From positions 1 to 64,000 of the forward strand of contig JAWPGT010000044.1 of NCBI GenBank assembly GCA_034638255.1: a DNA stretch of 64,000 nt, given 5' to 3'. This document shows, one piece after another, positions 25,072 to 37,327 of this stretch; position 1 is the first letter of the stretch, and each line of letters opens with the position of its first letter. Made by a program: the position numbers and the translations under genes. Under the pieces are notes generated by a model. The model was not told where the DNA came from. It did no database searches and saw only the letters and a program-made list of their open reading frames with translations. The DNA is from Coprinus comatus (Eukaryota; Basidiomycota; Agaricomycetes; Agaricales; Agaricaceae).

Positions 25072-26252
25072 ATGCTTCTTCTTCTCTTCCTCTCTCTCCT
25101 CGTCTCCAATGTTCTCGCGGGCATTTATGTACGCCACCTTTGTTTTTCTCTACTAACCTTAGCTCAATGGTGGAAAACAGGTCATTAACCCACTTCAAGG
25201 TTCAACGTGCAGGGCTGGCCAACCATGCACAGTCGACTGGATGGAAGACGGTCAAAGTCCTCTTCTGTCAGCCATTGGTCTGACTTCTGTGGGGTTGTAT
25301 ACTGGCAATCAGGTGTGTTATATTTGTATTCTGTTTTCTTTCGAAACTCATGTTCTTTGCAGCAATTGGTACAAGCTATTACACCAGTTGATGTCTCGCG
25401 TGTCCATTCGCTCACTTTTACGGTATGACTTTATTTCATTCTTTATTCGCACTTGCTCACCTTTCCCTAGCCTATCCGAGAAGCTGGTCCTAATTCGGGT
25501 ACCTAGTATGTTGTCTTCATCTCCTTTTGTCTATTTCACAATTAATTGTTGAACAGTTATGTGTCCTTTGTCGCTGTGAACTTATTGCGAAATAATTCTC
25601 TCCCATATTCTGCCTTTTCTCCCTTCTTCCGGTACGACTCGTGTTAGCCTCACTTTTTTACTTTCTGAACTGACGTCATAATCGCAGTCTGGACGGCATG
25701 ACGGGTTCCTTTTCAAACCCTCTCTCCTCCACAATCTCTTCCATATCTGTTTCCACCACGGCTACTTTACCCCCGATCACCGGTGATCCATTGACGACTA
25801 TTACAGTTGGTACTTTATCAACGACTTCGAGATCAACATCATCTTCCGTTTCGTCCGCATCAGTCACATCAAGTACACCCACCGTAGTATCAACAACATT
25901 AACAACGACAGTCTCGTCACAGAGTAGCCTTACTTCCACTCCTACCACTCCTACTCCTACTTCCACGTCCACTCTGATCTCCGTCACCAGCCTTGTCATA
26001 GCTTCAGCAAATGCGATACCATCGGGATTTACTACTTCCGTTGTTTCAAACACGGATTTATTACCGTCAACAACGTTAACTCTTCCCAACAGCGCTGTGC
26101 TATCCCCTTCCGTTACATCGAGTACTGCTTCAACTACAAGTGCCGATCCTCAAGCGAACACTAACGATGCAGTGTCTACCGTGATGGGTTTGAATTCAAG
26201 AAGTGTGAATATGATGGGACTTTCTTTTATTGTGATGTTGTTGGTTTTGTGA
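25072..26252 (+). CDS. Secreted Ser/Thr-rich GPI-anchored protein with Kre9/Knh1-like N-terminal domain
   Basis: ATG 25,072 gives MLLLLFLSLLVSNVLAG, a typical signal peptide; the open frame further upstream starts only at a GTG. After an intron the mature part begins VINPLQGSTCRAGQPCTVDW, the Kre9/Knh1 (beta-1,6-glucan-associated) N-terminal motif with paired cysteines, followed by GLTSVGLYTGNQ, QLVQAITPVDVSRVHSLTF and YVSFVAVN. Exon junctions near 25,125, 25,313, 25,420, 25,500 and 25,632 use GT...AG and keep frame. From about 25,700 the protein is a Ser/Thr/Val mucin-like stalk, ending in a hydrophobic tail (MMGLSFIVMLLVL) that fits a GPI-attachment signal with a small-residue site before it. 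It is probably a cell-wall surface protein. Confidence 0.85.
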
Positions 26253-28060
26253 TTTCTTTTGCCCTGGTTTTGTTTCCAATTCTCCATGTTCTTTTGACAA
26301 TTGCTTTCTCGCACTTTGTTTTTTTCTTCTTTTCTCTCTTTCCTTTTCATCTGGTACCATCCTCGGAGTTTTTGTTTTGATTATCTTTATTGTGGATTTT
26401 TTCATCTGAGTTACCCCTTCTTTATTTATCGGTCTTTTTTGGTTGGACTCGTTACATCTCGCAGACTTTTGAACTAGAACCCCTTCCTCTCTTCATTGTA
26501 TTTGCGCTACATCCCGGATATTCATACATGTATTTAAATAGTTTTCTTGCGATACCCTTCTAGTGGTAAGTCGGTTAGTAGTAGTAATTCGTAGTCGTAG
26601 TATTTACCAAAGTTGTAAATGCTGAGTTGGTTGGAGAGAGTTACTTTGCTTTGTGTTGAAGCGAACGTGATGTTAATTACTTTGGATTTCGACCCTTGAA
26701 ATCCCTTTGAAAACAGCAAATTCTGAAAATCTACCTTTTGAAGTTTGAATTTGATTACCTAGCGGTAATGTCGGAACCAGATATGTAGTAGTACCTGCGT
26801 TTAAATGTGATGGATGTACTGTGTGTGCAAGGTTTTTCAGATGAATTTTTGGGACGTTGGCTCACCTTAATTATATTACATTAACTTTATTGTTTCTCCC
26901 CCCACTGAGTGTTTACATGAGCGATGGGACACGGTAAACTGTTTGTACACGTGAGTAGGTTCATTGAATATGCTGTGCTGGTTGTGAACGAAGAGACCTG
27001 GAATGAATTATAATTAAACCTCGACTCTTTCAGTACCGATTTTATTCTTGGACATTCTTTGTACCAATGCATTTCAGTCCTCTTTCACGTGTTCTGATTT
27101 AATATTATCTCTACTACTTAATTATATAACATCACTCAGACAAGAAATTTATTGTTTACCCGACGTTTCTATTCAAGTTTTCAGACTCCCCAAGAATCGA
27201 GACGAAAATGAAAATGAAAATGAAAATGGTCAAAGGGGATAAGGTTAGTAGCATTTGTATTTGGTCAGGGGGGATAGTGGCAGTACTACCAAAGGAAATC
27301 ATCTCGCAATTGAACCAATTGCGAAAGATACTGATAAGTACACTTAGATTTTAACTTGTATGAAATCGGAAAATTTTCTCAGCCTTAGCTAGCACTCAGA
27401 GCAAATGGATACTCTGAATTTTTGAAAAAGAATTGTATTCTTGAGTCTTGACACATTCAAGCCTAATAATACCAACGAAAATATTCATTGCTTTGTTATC
27501 ATTCCGAGGCAGTGTACTGTTTAAGGCTTACTGGCATACTGAGTATATCATGATGCACGGAGTATGAGTCATGTATATGCACTGATCATATAAGTTGACA
27601 GGCCGGACAGACCTGCTACCCGAGAAGAAGAAGAAGAAGAAGAAGAAGAAGAAAAAAAACAGATATTCGGAAGTCCGCTGTACTCGTAACTCAAAGGCTG
27701 TGAACGTAATTCAATTCGACACTCAGTACTCAAGGGCGCCCGCTATGACATATCTATCACATATACTCTTCTTAAATTAAATTTTAATAGTTCTCCATAG
27801 CTGTCCTTCGAGGTATAGCTGGGGCGCCCTGAAATTTGATATGTATCGATCCCAAAATAGTTACCAAGACGAACGCTCCTAAAATCTGTAAGTTGTCAGT
27901 GATACTTAGCTCCAAATTTTGGCGGCGGCGGCGGCGGTTAATGGTGGTAGTGGTGGTAGTGGTGGTAGTGGGGGGAAGTAGGTATCTATCTAATACTCTG
28001 TGACTCACTGGCATACAATTTCGGTGAAGAAAAGATATCCCCGAAAATCACAAATAAGGG
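26253..28060. other. Intergenic region
   Basis: This is 1.8 kb without a supported gene. It contains simple repeats: GAAAAT units near 27,200-27,228, a (GAA)n tract at about 27,624-27,652, and a GGC/GGT trinucleotide tract at about 27,918-27,974. A 76-codon minus frame (27,784-28,014) exists mainly because of that last repeat and is not called. Confidence 0.5.
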
Positions 28061-28620
28061 GCGCTCATTATTTTCGACCGAAGAAGATACTAGTATTTGA
28101 TTTTGATCTACCCATGCTCGCTGTCCCGGATGTCCAACTCTCGGAGATACTATATAATGCATTAGGTGGATTGGATTATTATTTTACATACAATGTTAGT
28201 TATACTAGGAGAAATCCTATGCATGGGATATGAAGTGTGTACGTGTATTCTTTCTTTCTTTTCCCCTTTTTCTTTTATAAAACCAGTCTTTTTTTTTGTA
28301 GGTACTTGAAATCATTATTATTACTATTTATATTTGAACGGGCTTAGAGCATATGTGACAACCTCCAATTTCTCATTCCATTATTAGACGCACAATGAGG
28401 AATAAGAATAGTATAAGCAACGTTTCACGGCAACACATGTCCTCCATTTTTCCGAAACAGAACTGGCCAATGACGTCCTACGAAGATACCTCCGAGTCTC
28501 CGGGAACCGTCAATGACCCCGACAACTTCTGTTCTTTGTTTTGCTCTGAGATCCAATTTGGATACTATGATATTGTACAGCGTCTTTGCCGCTGTTATAG
28601 TTATCTGGCTGGCTGAGGCT
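28060..28620 (+). pseudogene. Decayed protein-kinase fragment
   Basis: The stretch around 28,351-28,470 aligns with 49,876-50,000: both carry CATATGTG(A/T)CAACCTCC, TTTCTCATTCCATTATT, CAATGAGGA and AACGTTTCACGGCA, then a CCTTTTTCCGAAA-like island. In the 49-50 kb copy this encodes the C-terminal end of a kinase-like protein (EKRFTADQALHFFE). A short VFDFDLPML frame at about 28,100 may be its DFD region. No continuous frame survives. Confidence 0.55.
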
Positions 28621-28869
28621 GTTTTGTGATTACATAGTTCTCAGTTACAATGCCACTGGGGAGCAGGTTCAGCATGATTACTAAGTACTAAGTACTGCAA
28701 GCGTGCTCTACCCATACGCCGGAAGTCGATCGTCCAAGTATATGCACAAAGGAAAGTCACTACGGATTAACAAACTTCAATAAAATGCCAAAACAAAACG
28801 GTAAGCAGTAAGTACTGACCTTGTGTGATTCAAAACTTCCAATACTCTCCCTAAGCAAATCTCCTACAG

Positions 28870-30340
28870 GATCCCTTCAATCATATTAAATCTACCAACT
28901 GCTCAGAGAGTTGCAAATCCATTTCGAAGATTGAGCCCAGCAAGCCGTGAGATTGCAGTACACGCATAGCACACTCATGATCATCCCTCAAGGCCTCATC
29001 GATGCTCTTGCTGCAAACATACTGTATCAACACATCAAAAGTTCATTGTACAAAACAAATGTACAAAAGACAAGTTACTAGTACTGCCCCATACCAATGA
29101 CAAAACCTCTTTTTTACAGTAAGTTGAGGAAAGTAAACAACAAGTAACTCGTAATTGTCCGTATAATGGGTACAGGTTCATGGCACATGCCCACCAATAC
29201 CCTGGGTAACTCTAGAGACTGGTAGTTTCGGAAGTACCAGCAGAAGTTGCAGTAGGAACTCCTCCACCAGAAGAACCTACAAGACTAGTAGGGGTAGGGA
29301 CAGAGGAGTCGGAAAGGGTGGTAGCAGGGGTTTCTATCCCCGTCATAGTGTTCGGGGGAGGGGGTTTAGCAGAGGAAACTGGTGGGGTGGGGAATGACAT
29401 GGTATTACTCATGGTGTCCGTAGGAACTGATCCTCCAGTACTAGACATTTCAGGAGGAATGAGAGTGGTAATGGTTGAAGTAACCACTGCACCATCTGGG
29501 TGAGATAAGCGTGGATAAATGAGGTATTTGGCATCGGAACCGAACCTGTTGGGCTTCCTGATTCGGGGATCGACATAGTACTAGTGGGAGGGACTTCTGT
29601 GAAAGAAGTTATGTCGCTGATTCCCGTGGCAGTGGGTACATTGCTGGACGCGCCTGTTTGACGTCTTTCGAGCTAAAGGTTACAAACTACTAAGCCAGGC
29701 TATATCAACTTTAAGCTAAATATTTAGCTTACATCTCTGGCAAGTGGCCCAGCAGCTACGAACGACGTCAAGGTAGACAACAGGAGAGAGGTAGCAACAA
29801 GAGTTTTGATAACAGTGTGCATAGTGAGCTTGAGCGAGTGAACAGAGGGAACTGGAGGATCGTATTCAACAGAGCTAGACAGTTTTATACCCCATGTACG
29901 AAGGCACTCTCCATTCTCTACAGGTATTCTAGCTGTACGACGCGCAGTTAACTTGAAGGTGGCCGTCCCAAATGCAATACTGTCTAACCTAACATAGGTC
30001 CCGAAACAGCGCAAGTTTCTTTGATTGGAGCTGGAGTATCATTTTACAGAGCGCTAGATGGTGGGATTTGGAGCACAGGAGAAACTAGTTCCAGAGTGTA
30101 CTTACCTTATATTTTATTAGCCAGCACCAGTCAAGTATTTATTAATTACTATTCCGGGGATTCGTAAGTTCCTGCAACACAGGAAATATATTTAGTATCT
30201 CGCGAAAATCGAATCCCATTAAAAACCATTGGCATGTTAGTGCTAGCAAGATCCTTTCCCCCCGAAAGCTTCACGTCGCTAGAAGACCTACATAGGAGGC
30301 ATGAGGTGGTCCGACAGTGCAAAATATCACTTCCACAACA
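28870..30340. repeat. Tandem duplication, unit 1 (secreted Ser/Thr-rich gene and flanks)
   Basis: This unit and the one at about 30,640-32,370 share both gene and flanks. Downstream islands are CA(A/C)A(A/C)CAAAAGTTCATTGT with TGTACAAAAGA. Upstream islands are ACACAGGAAATAT, CATTAAAAA(C/G)CATTGGCATGT and CCCGAAAG...GTCG(C/T)TA(G/A)AAGACCT. Boundaries are approximate. Confidence 0.7.
29212..29822 (-). CDS. Secreted Ser/Thr-rich protein, shorter tandem paralogue (frame disrupted)
   Basis: ATG 29,822 gives MHTVIKTLVATSLLLSTLTSFVAAG, a clear signal peptide, then LARD and an intron (about 29,674-29,732), then LERRQTG and a Ser/Thr/Pro-rich chain. Compared with the paralogue at 30,861-31,886, the middle (including the Cys-containing CDCDTVDC segment) is missing, and the reading frame changes near 29,490-29,510 before VVTSTITTLIPPEMSS and the Ser/Thr tail ending TSETTSL. 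The deletion probably broke the frame, so this may be a pseudogene; a small unrecognised intron is the alternative. No enzyme domain was seen. The family is otherwise unknown. Confidence 0.6.
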
Positions 30341-30860
30341 CCTCGCGTCTGACCTAAAGGAATTTTGTGAGATTTTTCTGATTTTCTGTAGAAGGAGTCA
30401 AAAGGGGATGTAGTTTCTTATTTTTCCCACGGTACTTGAAATTTCTCTTTTTTCTTTCTGGCTTCCATTTTCAAAAATCCGTCCGATAAACTGCTTTCAA
30501 ACGCCTCTCCGAAATTATTTGGAGGAAGTAAATATCATATGTATGGTTTTTACAGTCTCTCATACATGAAAAGCTCTTTACATAACAAGTAGTCAATGGT
30601 ATTGGGCAGTCAGTTGAACGTTGAATGCTATGCCAATCAAAGCAGTTCTCATCAATATATTGAAGCTATTTATTGTAAGTGCTGTAAAACGTGTTCTATC
30701 AACACACCAAAAGTTCATTGTCCAAGCAGGTGTACAAAAGAAAGTCATAACTATCAGGTTATACCTAACAAAGTTTCAAGGTATTTACAACAAAATGTCA
30801 AATAAAGTAAGCAGCGGTAGGCAACTCGTATCATCCTCTACGCCCACTATTAATACAACT
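29823..30860. other. Spacer between tandem paralogues
   Basis: About 1 kb without a supported gene. It contains the upstream region of the shorter paralogue and, from about 30,640, the start of the second duplication unit. Confidence 0.45.
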
Positions 30861-32370
30861 TTAGAGACCGCTGGTCTCGGTGGCAGTGTCACTAGAAGTT
30901 GCGGTGGGGTCTGCTTCACCAGAAGCATCCACTGATGTAGAAACGGGTGTAGGCATCGAGACTGTCGGATCTACCCCACCAGAAGAATCCACAGCTGTAG
31001 AAGTCGGCAAAGAGTCAGAAGACGAAACCATAGTGGACTCTCCTCCTGATCCTGTCATAGTGTCTGTGAATGTAGGCTCGGCAGAAGAGGTGATATCTGT
31101 CATGGTGCTATTCCATGTTTCTGTAGGAACCGCTCCACTGCTCATAGACATCCACGTAGAACTAGCTTCACCACCGGTAGGATATGCTGATTCATCCCAT
31201 ACAGTACTGCTCACTCCACCGTGACCATGGCCATACCCGCCGGTATGAGTGGGAATGGGAATACGAGTAGTAATGGTCAAAGTGACCAAAGCACAATCTA
31301 CAGTGTCGCAATCACAATCTTGTCCTTCTCCTGGGTAACCGGTAGGATGAGGGGGGCGAGCTGAATGAGGATGGGTAAAGGTACGTGTTTGATCCTCTGG
31401 GTTTTCAGATATGAAGGATCCAACTTCAGTTACGATTGGAGGAGCAGAGGCAAATGTTCCTGTGAAGGGGGTAAAGGAGGTATTTGGACCCGAGTCTGTT
31501 GGGATTGCGCTCGCTGATTCGGTGATTGAGATGATACCAGTGGCAGTAGAAGTTGCAGGTGCTCCCGAATCCGTTGAAGTGGGCTCACTGAAGGTGAAAG
31601 AGATATCGCTGAAGATTTCTGTAGCAGTTGCACTTGTTTGAACAGAATCAGAAGTGGGTACACCAACAGCGCTGAGGGTTCCCTCAGTAGATGAGATACT
31701 GATAGAAGTGTCTGCATCTTGACGCCTTTGGAACTAAGAGTTGCAAGATAGTAAGTTTCATTCAGGCCATATGGGATATAAGGGAAATATATCACTTACA
31801 TCTGCAAGAGGTCCAGCAGCCGCGAACGACGTCAAGGTGGACAGCACGAGAGAAGCAGTAACGAGCGATTTGATAGTAGCGTGCATGGTGAATCTGAACA
31901 AGCTAGCTTAACAAAGGAGAAGGAACTGGATGGTGTATTCATACCCGCAGAGTGTTGGGCAATATATACTATGTACGAAGGTGATCCATTCTGTGGAGAC
32001 GTCAACCTGTACAACGCAGTCAAGGCTACTCCATGATGTCTAACCTAGGTCCCGAAACTTCGACAATTGCTTTTATTGGAGCTAAAGATGGTGTATCATT
32101 ACAGGATAGTGGAGCTTGAGGTACGTTAAAACCCTCGTTCCAGAGTAGTAGTATTCATTTTTGAACATTATGGGTATATCACTGCTTTAAATTAATATAC
32201 GCCTTACTATTCGGGGGTCCGTTGCCTTGAACACAGGAAATATTTTAGTACTTGTTGTGACGGACATGTTGAGTCTCATTAAAAAGCATTGGCATGTCAG
32301 TAATATTCCCCGAAAGATTGGCGTCGTTAAAAGACCTTCGTGGGAGGCTTGAGATACTACCAAATGAATT
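30640..32370. repeat. Tandem duplication, unit 2
   Basis: Second copy of the block described at 28,870-30,340. It is longer because its gene keeps the central region that is deleted in unit 1. Confidence 0.7.
30861..31886 (-). CDS. Secreted Ser/Thr-rich protein, full-length paralogue
   Basis: ATG 31,886 gives MHATIKSLVTASLVLSTLTSFAAAG (signal peptide), then PLAD, an intron at about 31,736-31,799, and one long exon to the stop at 30,861. The RRQ after the splice (FQRRQDAD) resembles a dibasic Kex2-type processing site. The mature chain is Ser/Thr/Pro-rich with a small Cys cluster (CDCDTVDCALV) in the middle, a Gly-Tyr-His segment (GGYGHGHGG) and a tail rich in Thr, Ser and Asp/Glu. There is no C-terminal hydrophobic GPI signal, so it is probably fully secreted. 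No known domain was recognised. The reading frame is intact. Confidence 0.75.
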
Positions 32371-33681
32371 GTAAATCAAGCACAGTATAAAAGTTCGTGC
32401 TGCGGACGAGTCTAAAAATAAATGATTTGTGACCAATGAATGAATATATATATCGGCGTAATGGCTGGATAATGCTGAGCGCAAGACCGATCATATTACC
32501 ATGTACCGGCAGCATAATGTAGCATTTGATGGCGCTGATATTGGTGGTCCACAATCTCCAAGGTAGGATTGGCACTCGAATTAGTGTCTGTCCTAAGCTC
32601 GACCCATGTTCGACTTAATAGCATTGAGATCATCTTATTAGATGCACTACCATGTCAGTTGAGCTCGAGCGCCACAGGAACTCGGATGAGTAATGACCGA
32701 TATAACTTTCGAAGATGTGTAAGATTATACATCTAGATTAGTATATTTGAAATCCCATGGAAGAACCTAGGGTACCCGTGTGTTAGAAGTCGCTCCGCAT
32801 AGTGTTCTGTCGAAAGGGTTTCACCATCTCATGAAAGAACACGGCCATGATGCTGTTTTGAAAAAATGGACGGTCTGGGCCACTATGCCCGAAGCGCATA
32901 TACTGCAATTATTGAATTATCGCGGGGCTAGAACCAATCAATACACCCGATTACAACAAAGTTGTTGTTAAGAGAAAGACTTACATACGAGTACCAAAGT
33001 ACTACTACGGTAACCACATCTCCGACTGAACTTTAAGCGATATACAAGTCGAGCTGCCAGTTGGCTCAAAGACTCTACCATTCAGTAGTCTAAGAATAAC
33101 CTCCACCTAAAATCTAAACCTCAAAGTAGGCTTGACCGCGAACCCATACTAGGTAGTAGAGAAGTCACAGTCTCGCATCTCCGTACTGCGCTGCGGCGAC
33201 CAACCGCCACTCGAAAGCACACTTTGTCACACTCACATCGTTTCAAAAATGTCAAGTAGTGATGACATCAGAATTTACACCGATTTAGAATTTCGAAGTT
33301 CATCCCTTGAGTAGGAGTAGGCCCTAAACCAATCACCTACTTCCTTATTCCAGAGTATACCCCAAGAAATTCGGAGCTTTGATCGAGGATGGAGCAGTTG
33401 ACAATGTCGAGCAATGTCGGAAACTGACCGAAAAGTCGCGAATTGACGGAATTGGCCGCAAATAATGTTCGTGTCACTACGCTTGGAGTTTGTTCCCTGA
33501 AGTATTTGAAATTGAAATGTGATTTTCTTGTATTTTCCCAGGACAATGACAATGACATACTCACATAGTACGGCAACTTATCGCCTCCTAGATTTCGTCA
33601 TACGGCGTATTCTGGCCTACTCCTATGCAGGTCCTTTAAAAGACTGCCCAGACAATCTTTTCCTATCATTCCTCATTGACG
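31887..33681. other. Intergenic region
   Basis: The left end (to about 32,370) is the upstream flank of the tandem duplication. The rest, including a 63-codon frame at 32,780-32,971 containing GHDAVLKKWTVWATMPEAH, shows no motif, splice pattern or repeat that I can assign. Confidence 0.45.
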
Positions 33682-35805
33682 ATGTCAAAGTTCCTTGCTC
33701 TTCTTTCTTCTGTGTTACCACTCCTTTCCCTCATCGAAGGGGGAATTGCAGCAGGTATACCTGCTGTCCAAAATAGTACTAATACATACAATGTATTTAT
33801 ACAACATGTATGTATCATCATCTTTCTCTATCTCTCTGAATCATTGATATTGAGCTTTCCTATCGTATACAGATCGTTGGAAGTACATTTTTTTGTCTTT
33901 CTTTCGTTGAAGTTCCACAACACTAAGCACACTGTAAAAACTCTTTTCTGCTTACAGATACGTGCGTATACCTTCTTTCGATCATCTAAATCGATTGCTT
34001 ACCAGAATAACTACAGAAACGCATACAAGAAACAAGACTGGAAAAATGATTTCAAACAAATTGCGGCTGGAGGCATGTAAGTGCTAACTTTTTCCAATAA
34101 ATCCTTCCATTTCCATTTCTCTGACAATCAAATCTACAGCGATGCCGTTTCACTTACTCTAGGTTCAGACTCATGGCAAACCACTCAACTCAGTAACGCA
34201 TATACAGCAGCCAGCGGAACCAATGTCAAACTCTTCCTCAAATTCGATTTCTCATCTTTCCCTTGTAATGCTAGTTCAGTTGCTAATGTCGTAAACCAAT
34301 TTTCTGGCAATTCCAATCAATTCAAGATTGATGGAAAACCTCTCGTTTCATCTTATTTGGGACAATGTCTTGGAAATGATGGTTGGAAAGAGGTTAAGAA
34401 TCTTACGGGTGGATATTTGATGCCTTATATTGAAGATATTGAAGGCGAAATCGCGAATTGGGACAGTTTGGATGCTTGGCAATGGTGGGAAATTTTGTAT
34501 CTTAACACTTTAAGCTCGATGCTGATTACTTTCCCCAGTTATGAATGTGCATGGCCTGTAGGACCTCAGGATGAGCTTGTAAGTATATTTCTTCTTGTCT
34601 GCTCTTCCTTATTTCTTAATACTCTCTTCTTTGTTTAGACTGATGATGCTGAGGGCTGTGAGTTATACCTGTCGTACAACGGAAAATGAAAGTTAAATCT
34701 CCTTAGACTTTGACCAACTCAATCTTGGATCGGCTGCGTATGCTACCACCGTTAGTCCTTGGAAATTGTACGTATTTGAATCCCGGCTATCGTATTTATA
34801 TTAAACATTTCTTATTACAACTAGCTCCCACTATCCCGATAACAATTACTACCGACGTGGTGATGCCGATCTCTTTGCGAGCCGATGGCAACAACTTGTC
34901 AGAATTAGAGATCAAACCAAGCTTGTTGAGCTTGTCTCTTGGTAAGTTGCCAAATACCAAAATTTCAACCTTAATATTACAAGTTGCTGATATTACGTTT
35001 TAAGGAACGACTTTTCGACATCCACTTAGTACGTTATTCTGGCTTATTTACCTAATGACCACGATTTCTCAAACGGTGTATTCATTTATAGTATCGGTCC
35101 TATCAAAACTCCTCTGCCTGAGGGAACAACCTGGGTTGAAGGATTCCCACACACTGCGTTCTTCGAGATGACCAAATACTACATCCAAGCTTATAAAACT
35201 GGTTCTTACCCTGTTATAACCGTACGTGATCCCCTTTCATTTCTCATAATTAATGATCGTGATTTTGTCGATGATTTAATTTATATTATACAGGAGGATG
35301 TCATTTATTACTACGCACGCCCACATCCTGCACTAGCCGTTGCTTCTTTAGATCCTCTTCCTAGACCTGAAGTTGGTGAAAGTGCCGCTGTGAGTATATA
35401 TATTTTTTCTTTTCTTTTTGGAGATGTTGATATTAATTTCCGTTACCACTTTTTTTTCTTTTTCTGAAAGGATTACCTCTTCACTGACATCTACGCCACC
35501 GAACCATCACAATTAACAATCACAGCTGGAAATATTACTAATTCGTTCGATATTTGGGGACCTGGGAAAACTGCTATTGCTACAGGAATTGCACCTGGTG
35601 AAATCAAGATTTTTATGAGGAGAAATGGACAGAATGGAACAACTGTTATTGATCATACTGATTCAGCTCTTCCTTATTCTGATACTCCCAAACTATGTGA
35701 GTCTTAAAATAAAGTTATTCCCGTCTTGATTCTATGGGGTGACTGATATGTTTATGTTTAGATAACTATAATGTGTATGCTGGTATTGCAAAGGCAGGAA
35801 ATTGA
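33682..35805 (+). CDS. Glycoside hydrolase family 71 (alpha-1,3-glucanase/mutanase-like), secreted
   Basis: GH71 enzymes hydrolyse alpha-1,3-glucan of fungal walls. ATG 33,682 gives MSKFLALLSSVLPLLSLIEG, a signal peptide. A 10-nt exon (33,873-33,882, ATCGTTGGAA) is needed to join VFIQH to GNNYRNAYKKQDW, as the family pattern H-x-x-x-G-N requires. Later exons give IDAVSLTLGSDSWQ, NVKLFLKFDFSSFPC, NQFKIDGKPLVSSYLGQC, GYLMPYIEDIEG, YECAWPVG, SPWKFSHYPDNNYYRRGDADLFASRWQQL and LVELVSWNDFSTSTYIGPI, all conserved GH71 blocks; the acidic residues in SFD- and ED-type motifs are the expected catalytic region. About ten introns are inferred. A C-terminal domain (after ITEDVIYYYARPH) ends at TGA 35,803-35,805. 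The frame is intact after splicing, with roughly 450-500 residues. Confidence 0.87.
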
Positions 35806-35984
35806 AAAAGAAAGGATTAATTATTTTTCTTTCTACCACAAAGTGCCTGTTAATATGTTTATTTATAAATCATGGACATTCGTTTCGTTGACCTGCTAAA
35901 TAACATTGTTTCGTATTAGTCGTATAAACTGCTTTTAACATCACGCGCATGTAGAAAAAAAAGGTCAAGATAAAAGATAATGAA

Positions 35985-37327
35985 TTATTTCCTCAAAACT
36001 TTCAGTAACGCATTGATTCCATCCAGTCCAAAACCATCAGGCGGGTAAGCCACAAACATCGGCTCATGACCGGAATCAAACTTGCTCTATAATTACAATA
36101 ATGATGTCAGAACAATATAACTACCAAGAAACAATAAAATAAAAAGTCAAAACATACCCTAAATTCACCTCTTCTTAACAATCCAGCGGTATTCGCCACT
36201 CTACCATAAGTTTTACTCAACGCTTTAACCTTCCAACCTCCCAGATTATGAATAGGTTTTAATTTGTTCGCAGCGCTGATGCCGAAAGTGACTGTAATGC
36301 GATTATGAGCCCTTTGATGATCTTCAATAGCATTCGAAGATTTCGTGGACGATTCAGAATCGGGAACAACCCCGCTTGTAGTCCGTTCTTCATAGAGATC
36401 CTTGATTGCGTAGTAAATCAATGCTTCTGATGTACCTTTCGGTGCGTCAGGGAACGAAACAGCATTCTTGATTTGCCATGAATGTCCTCCATAGATAGGA
36501 GTTAGGATTAGGATTCCAATGGGTTTGTCATTTTTTCTCGCAAGCCAGTATCTTCTGTGTTCCGAGTCAAGCCACGGTTGCAATGTTGTCTTAATTTACG
36601 GTTAGTATATTGATGTGTATATGTATGTGGATAAATGTCGAAATACTCACCGAAGCGATTTGTAAACCACTCTTATGAGCCTTCCATTCCCTAATACCAT
36701 CTTCTATAGCTTTCTTATCAAATTCCGACCACTCTCCAACCCTAGTTTCCGATACATGAACATCATACTTGTCCGCCCTATTCAGATTCTTCTTCAAATC
36801 TTTAACAACATGATTACCTTCCTTCCCTTTCGCATTCGGATTTGTCAGATCCAATAAATGTTCAGGATCAATAACGTCTTCATAAATACAAGAAACAACA
36901 CTCCATCTAAATTCTTCTCCTGCTAAAACTTCTTCTAGGTCTTCATCTATACATGTCCATACTAGTCGTAGATTCATAGATTCGACGTATTGGATGAACG
37001 CACGAGCGGTTGAAATGAGAGCTTTGGGTGATGAAACGAGTGGATTTCCCCATGCAAAAACCCATGGATCTGAAATGTCAATGTCAATAATGTTTATTCG
37101 ATTCAAAGTGGTATATATAGGAGTAATATTATTGTATTACATTACACACCTTTCTGCATATAACCTTGCACAGGTTTGAATTCCGATTCTGGAATGTCCT
37201 GGGTGGGTTTCCAAATCTTATATCGTTCAAATTCCAACCAAGCTGTAGCACTCGATGAACCATACTTTGCTATCAAGTCAGCGATGGTGGATTTATCAAA
37301 GGTATCAGGGTTAACGTTGTTAGACAT
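35985..37327 (-). CDS. Stand-alone DUF2156 (phosphatidylglycerol lysyltransferase C-terminal-like) protein
   Basis: DUF2156 domains have a double GNAT-like fold and move amino acids from aminoacyl-tRNA to lipids (bacterial MprF; fungal sterol-aspartate/glycine synthases). ATG 37,327 gives MSNNVNPDTFDKSTIADLI, then TAWLEFERYKIW and VQGYMQKG; after an intron (about 37,073-37,148) DPWVFAWGNPLVSSP, then VVKDLKKNLNRADKYDVHV (the basic K-x-x-R-A stretch typical of the family), YWLARKNDKPIGILIL (GNAT-like strand), TVTFGISAANKLKP and, in the last exon, SKFDSGHEPMFVAYPP. Stop is at 35,985. Four exons, frame intact, roughly 390 residues. There is no fused tRNA synthetase and no membrane segment. The substrate cannot be deduced; the family call is a judgement from motif layout. 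Confidence 0.66.

Noticed and set aside
27784..28014. Minus-strand frame with poly-Thr and poly-Arg
   Set aside because: It exists only because of the GGC/GGT simple repeat; no domain, no conserved neighbour.
32780..32971. 63-codon frame with a plausible composition
   Set aside because: No ATG start, no family match that I can name and no splice continuation.
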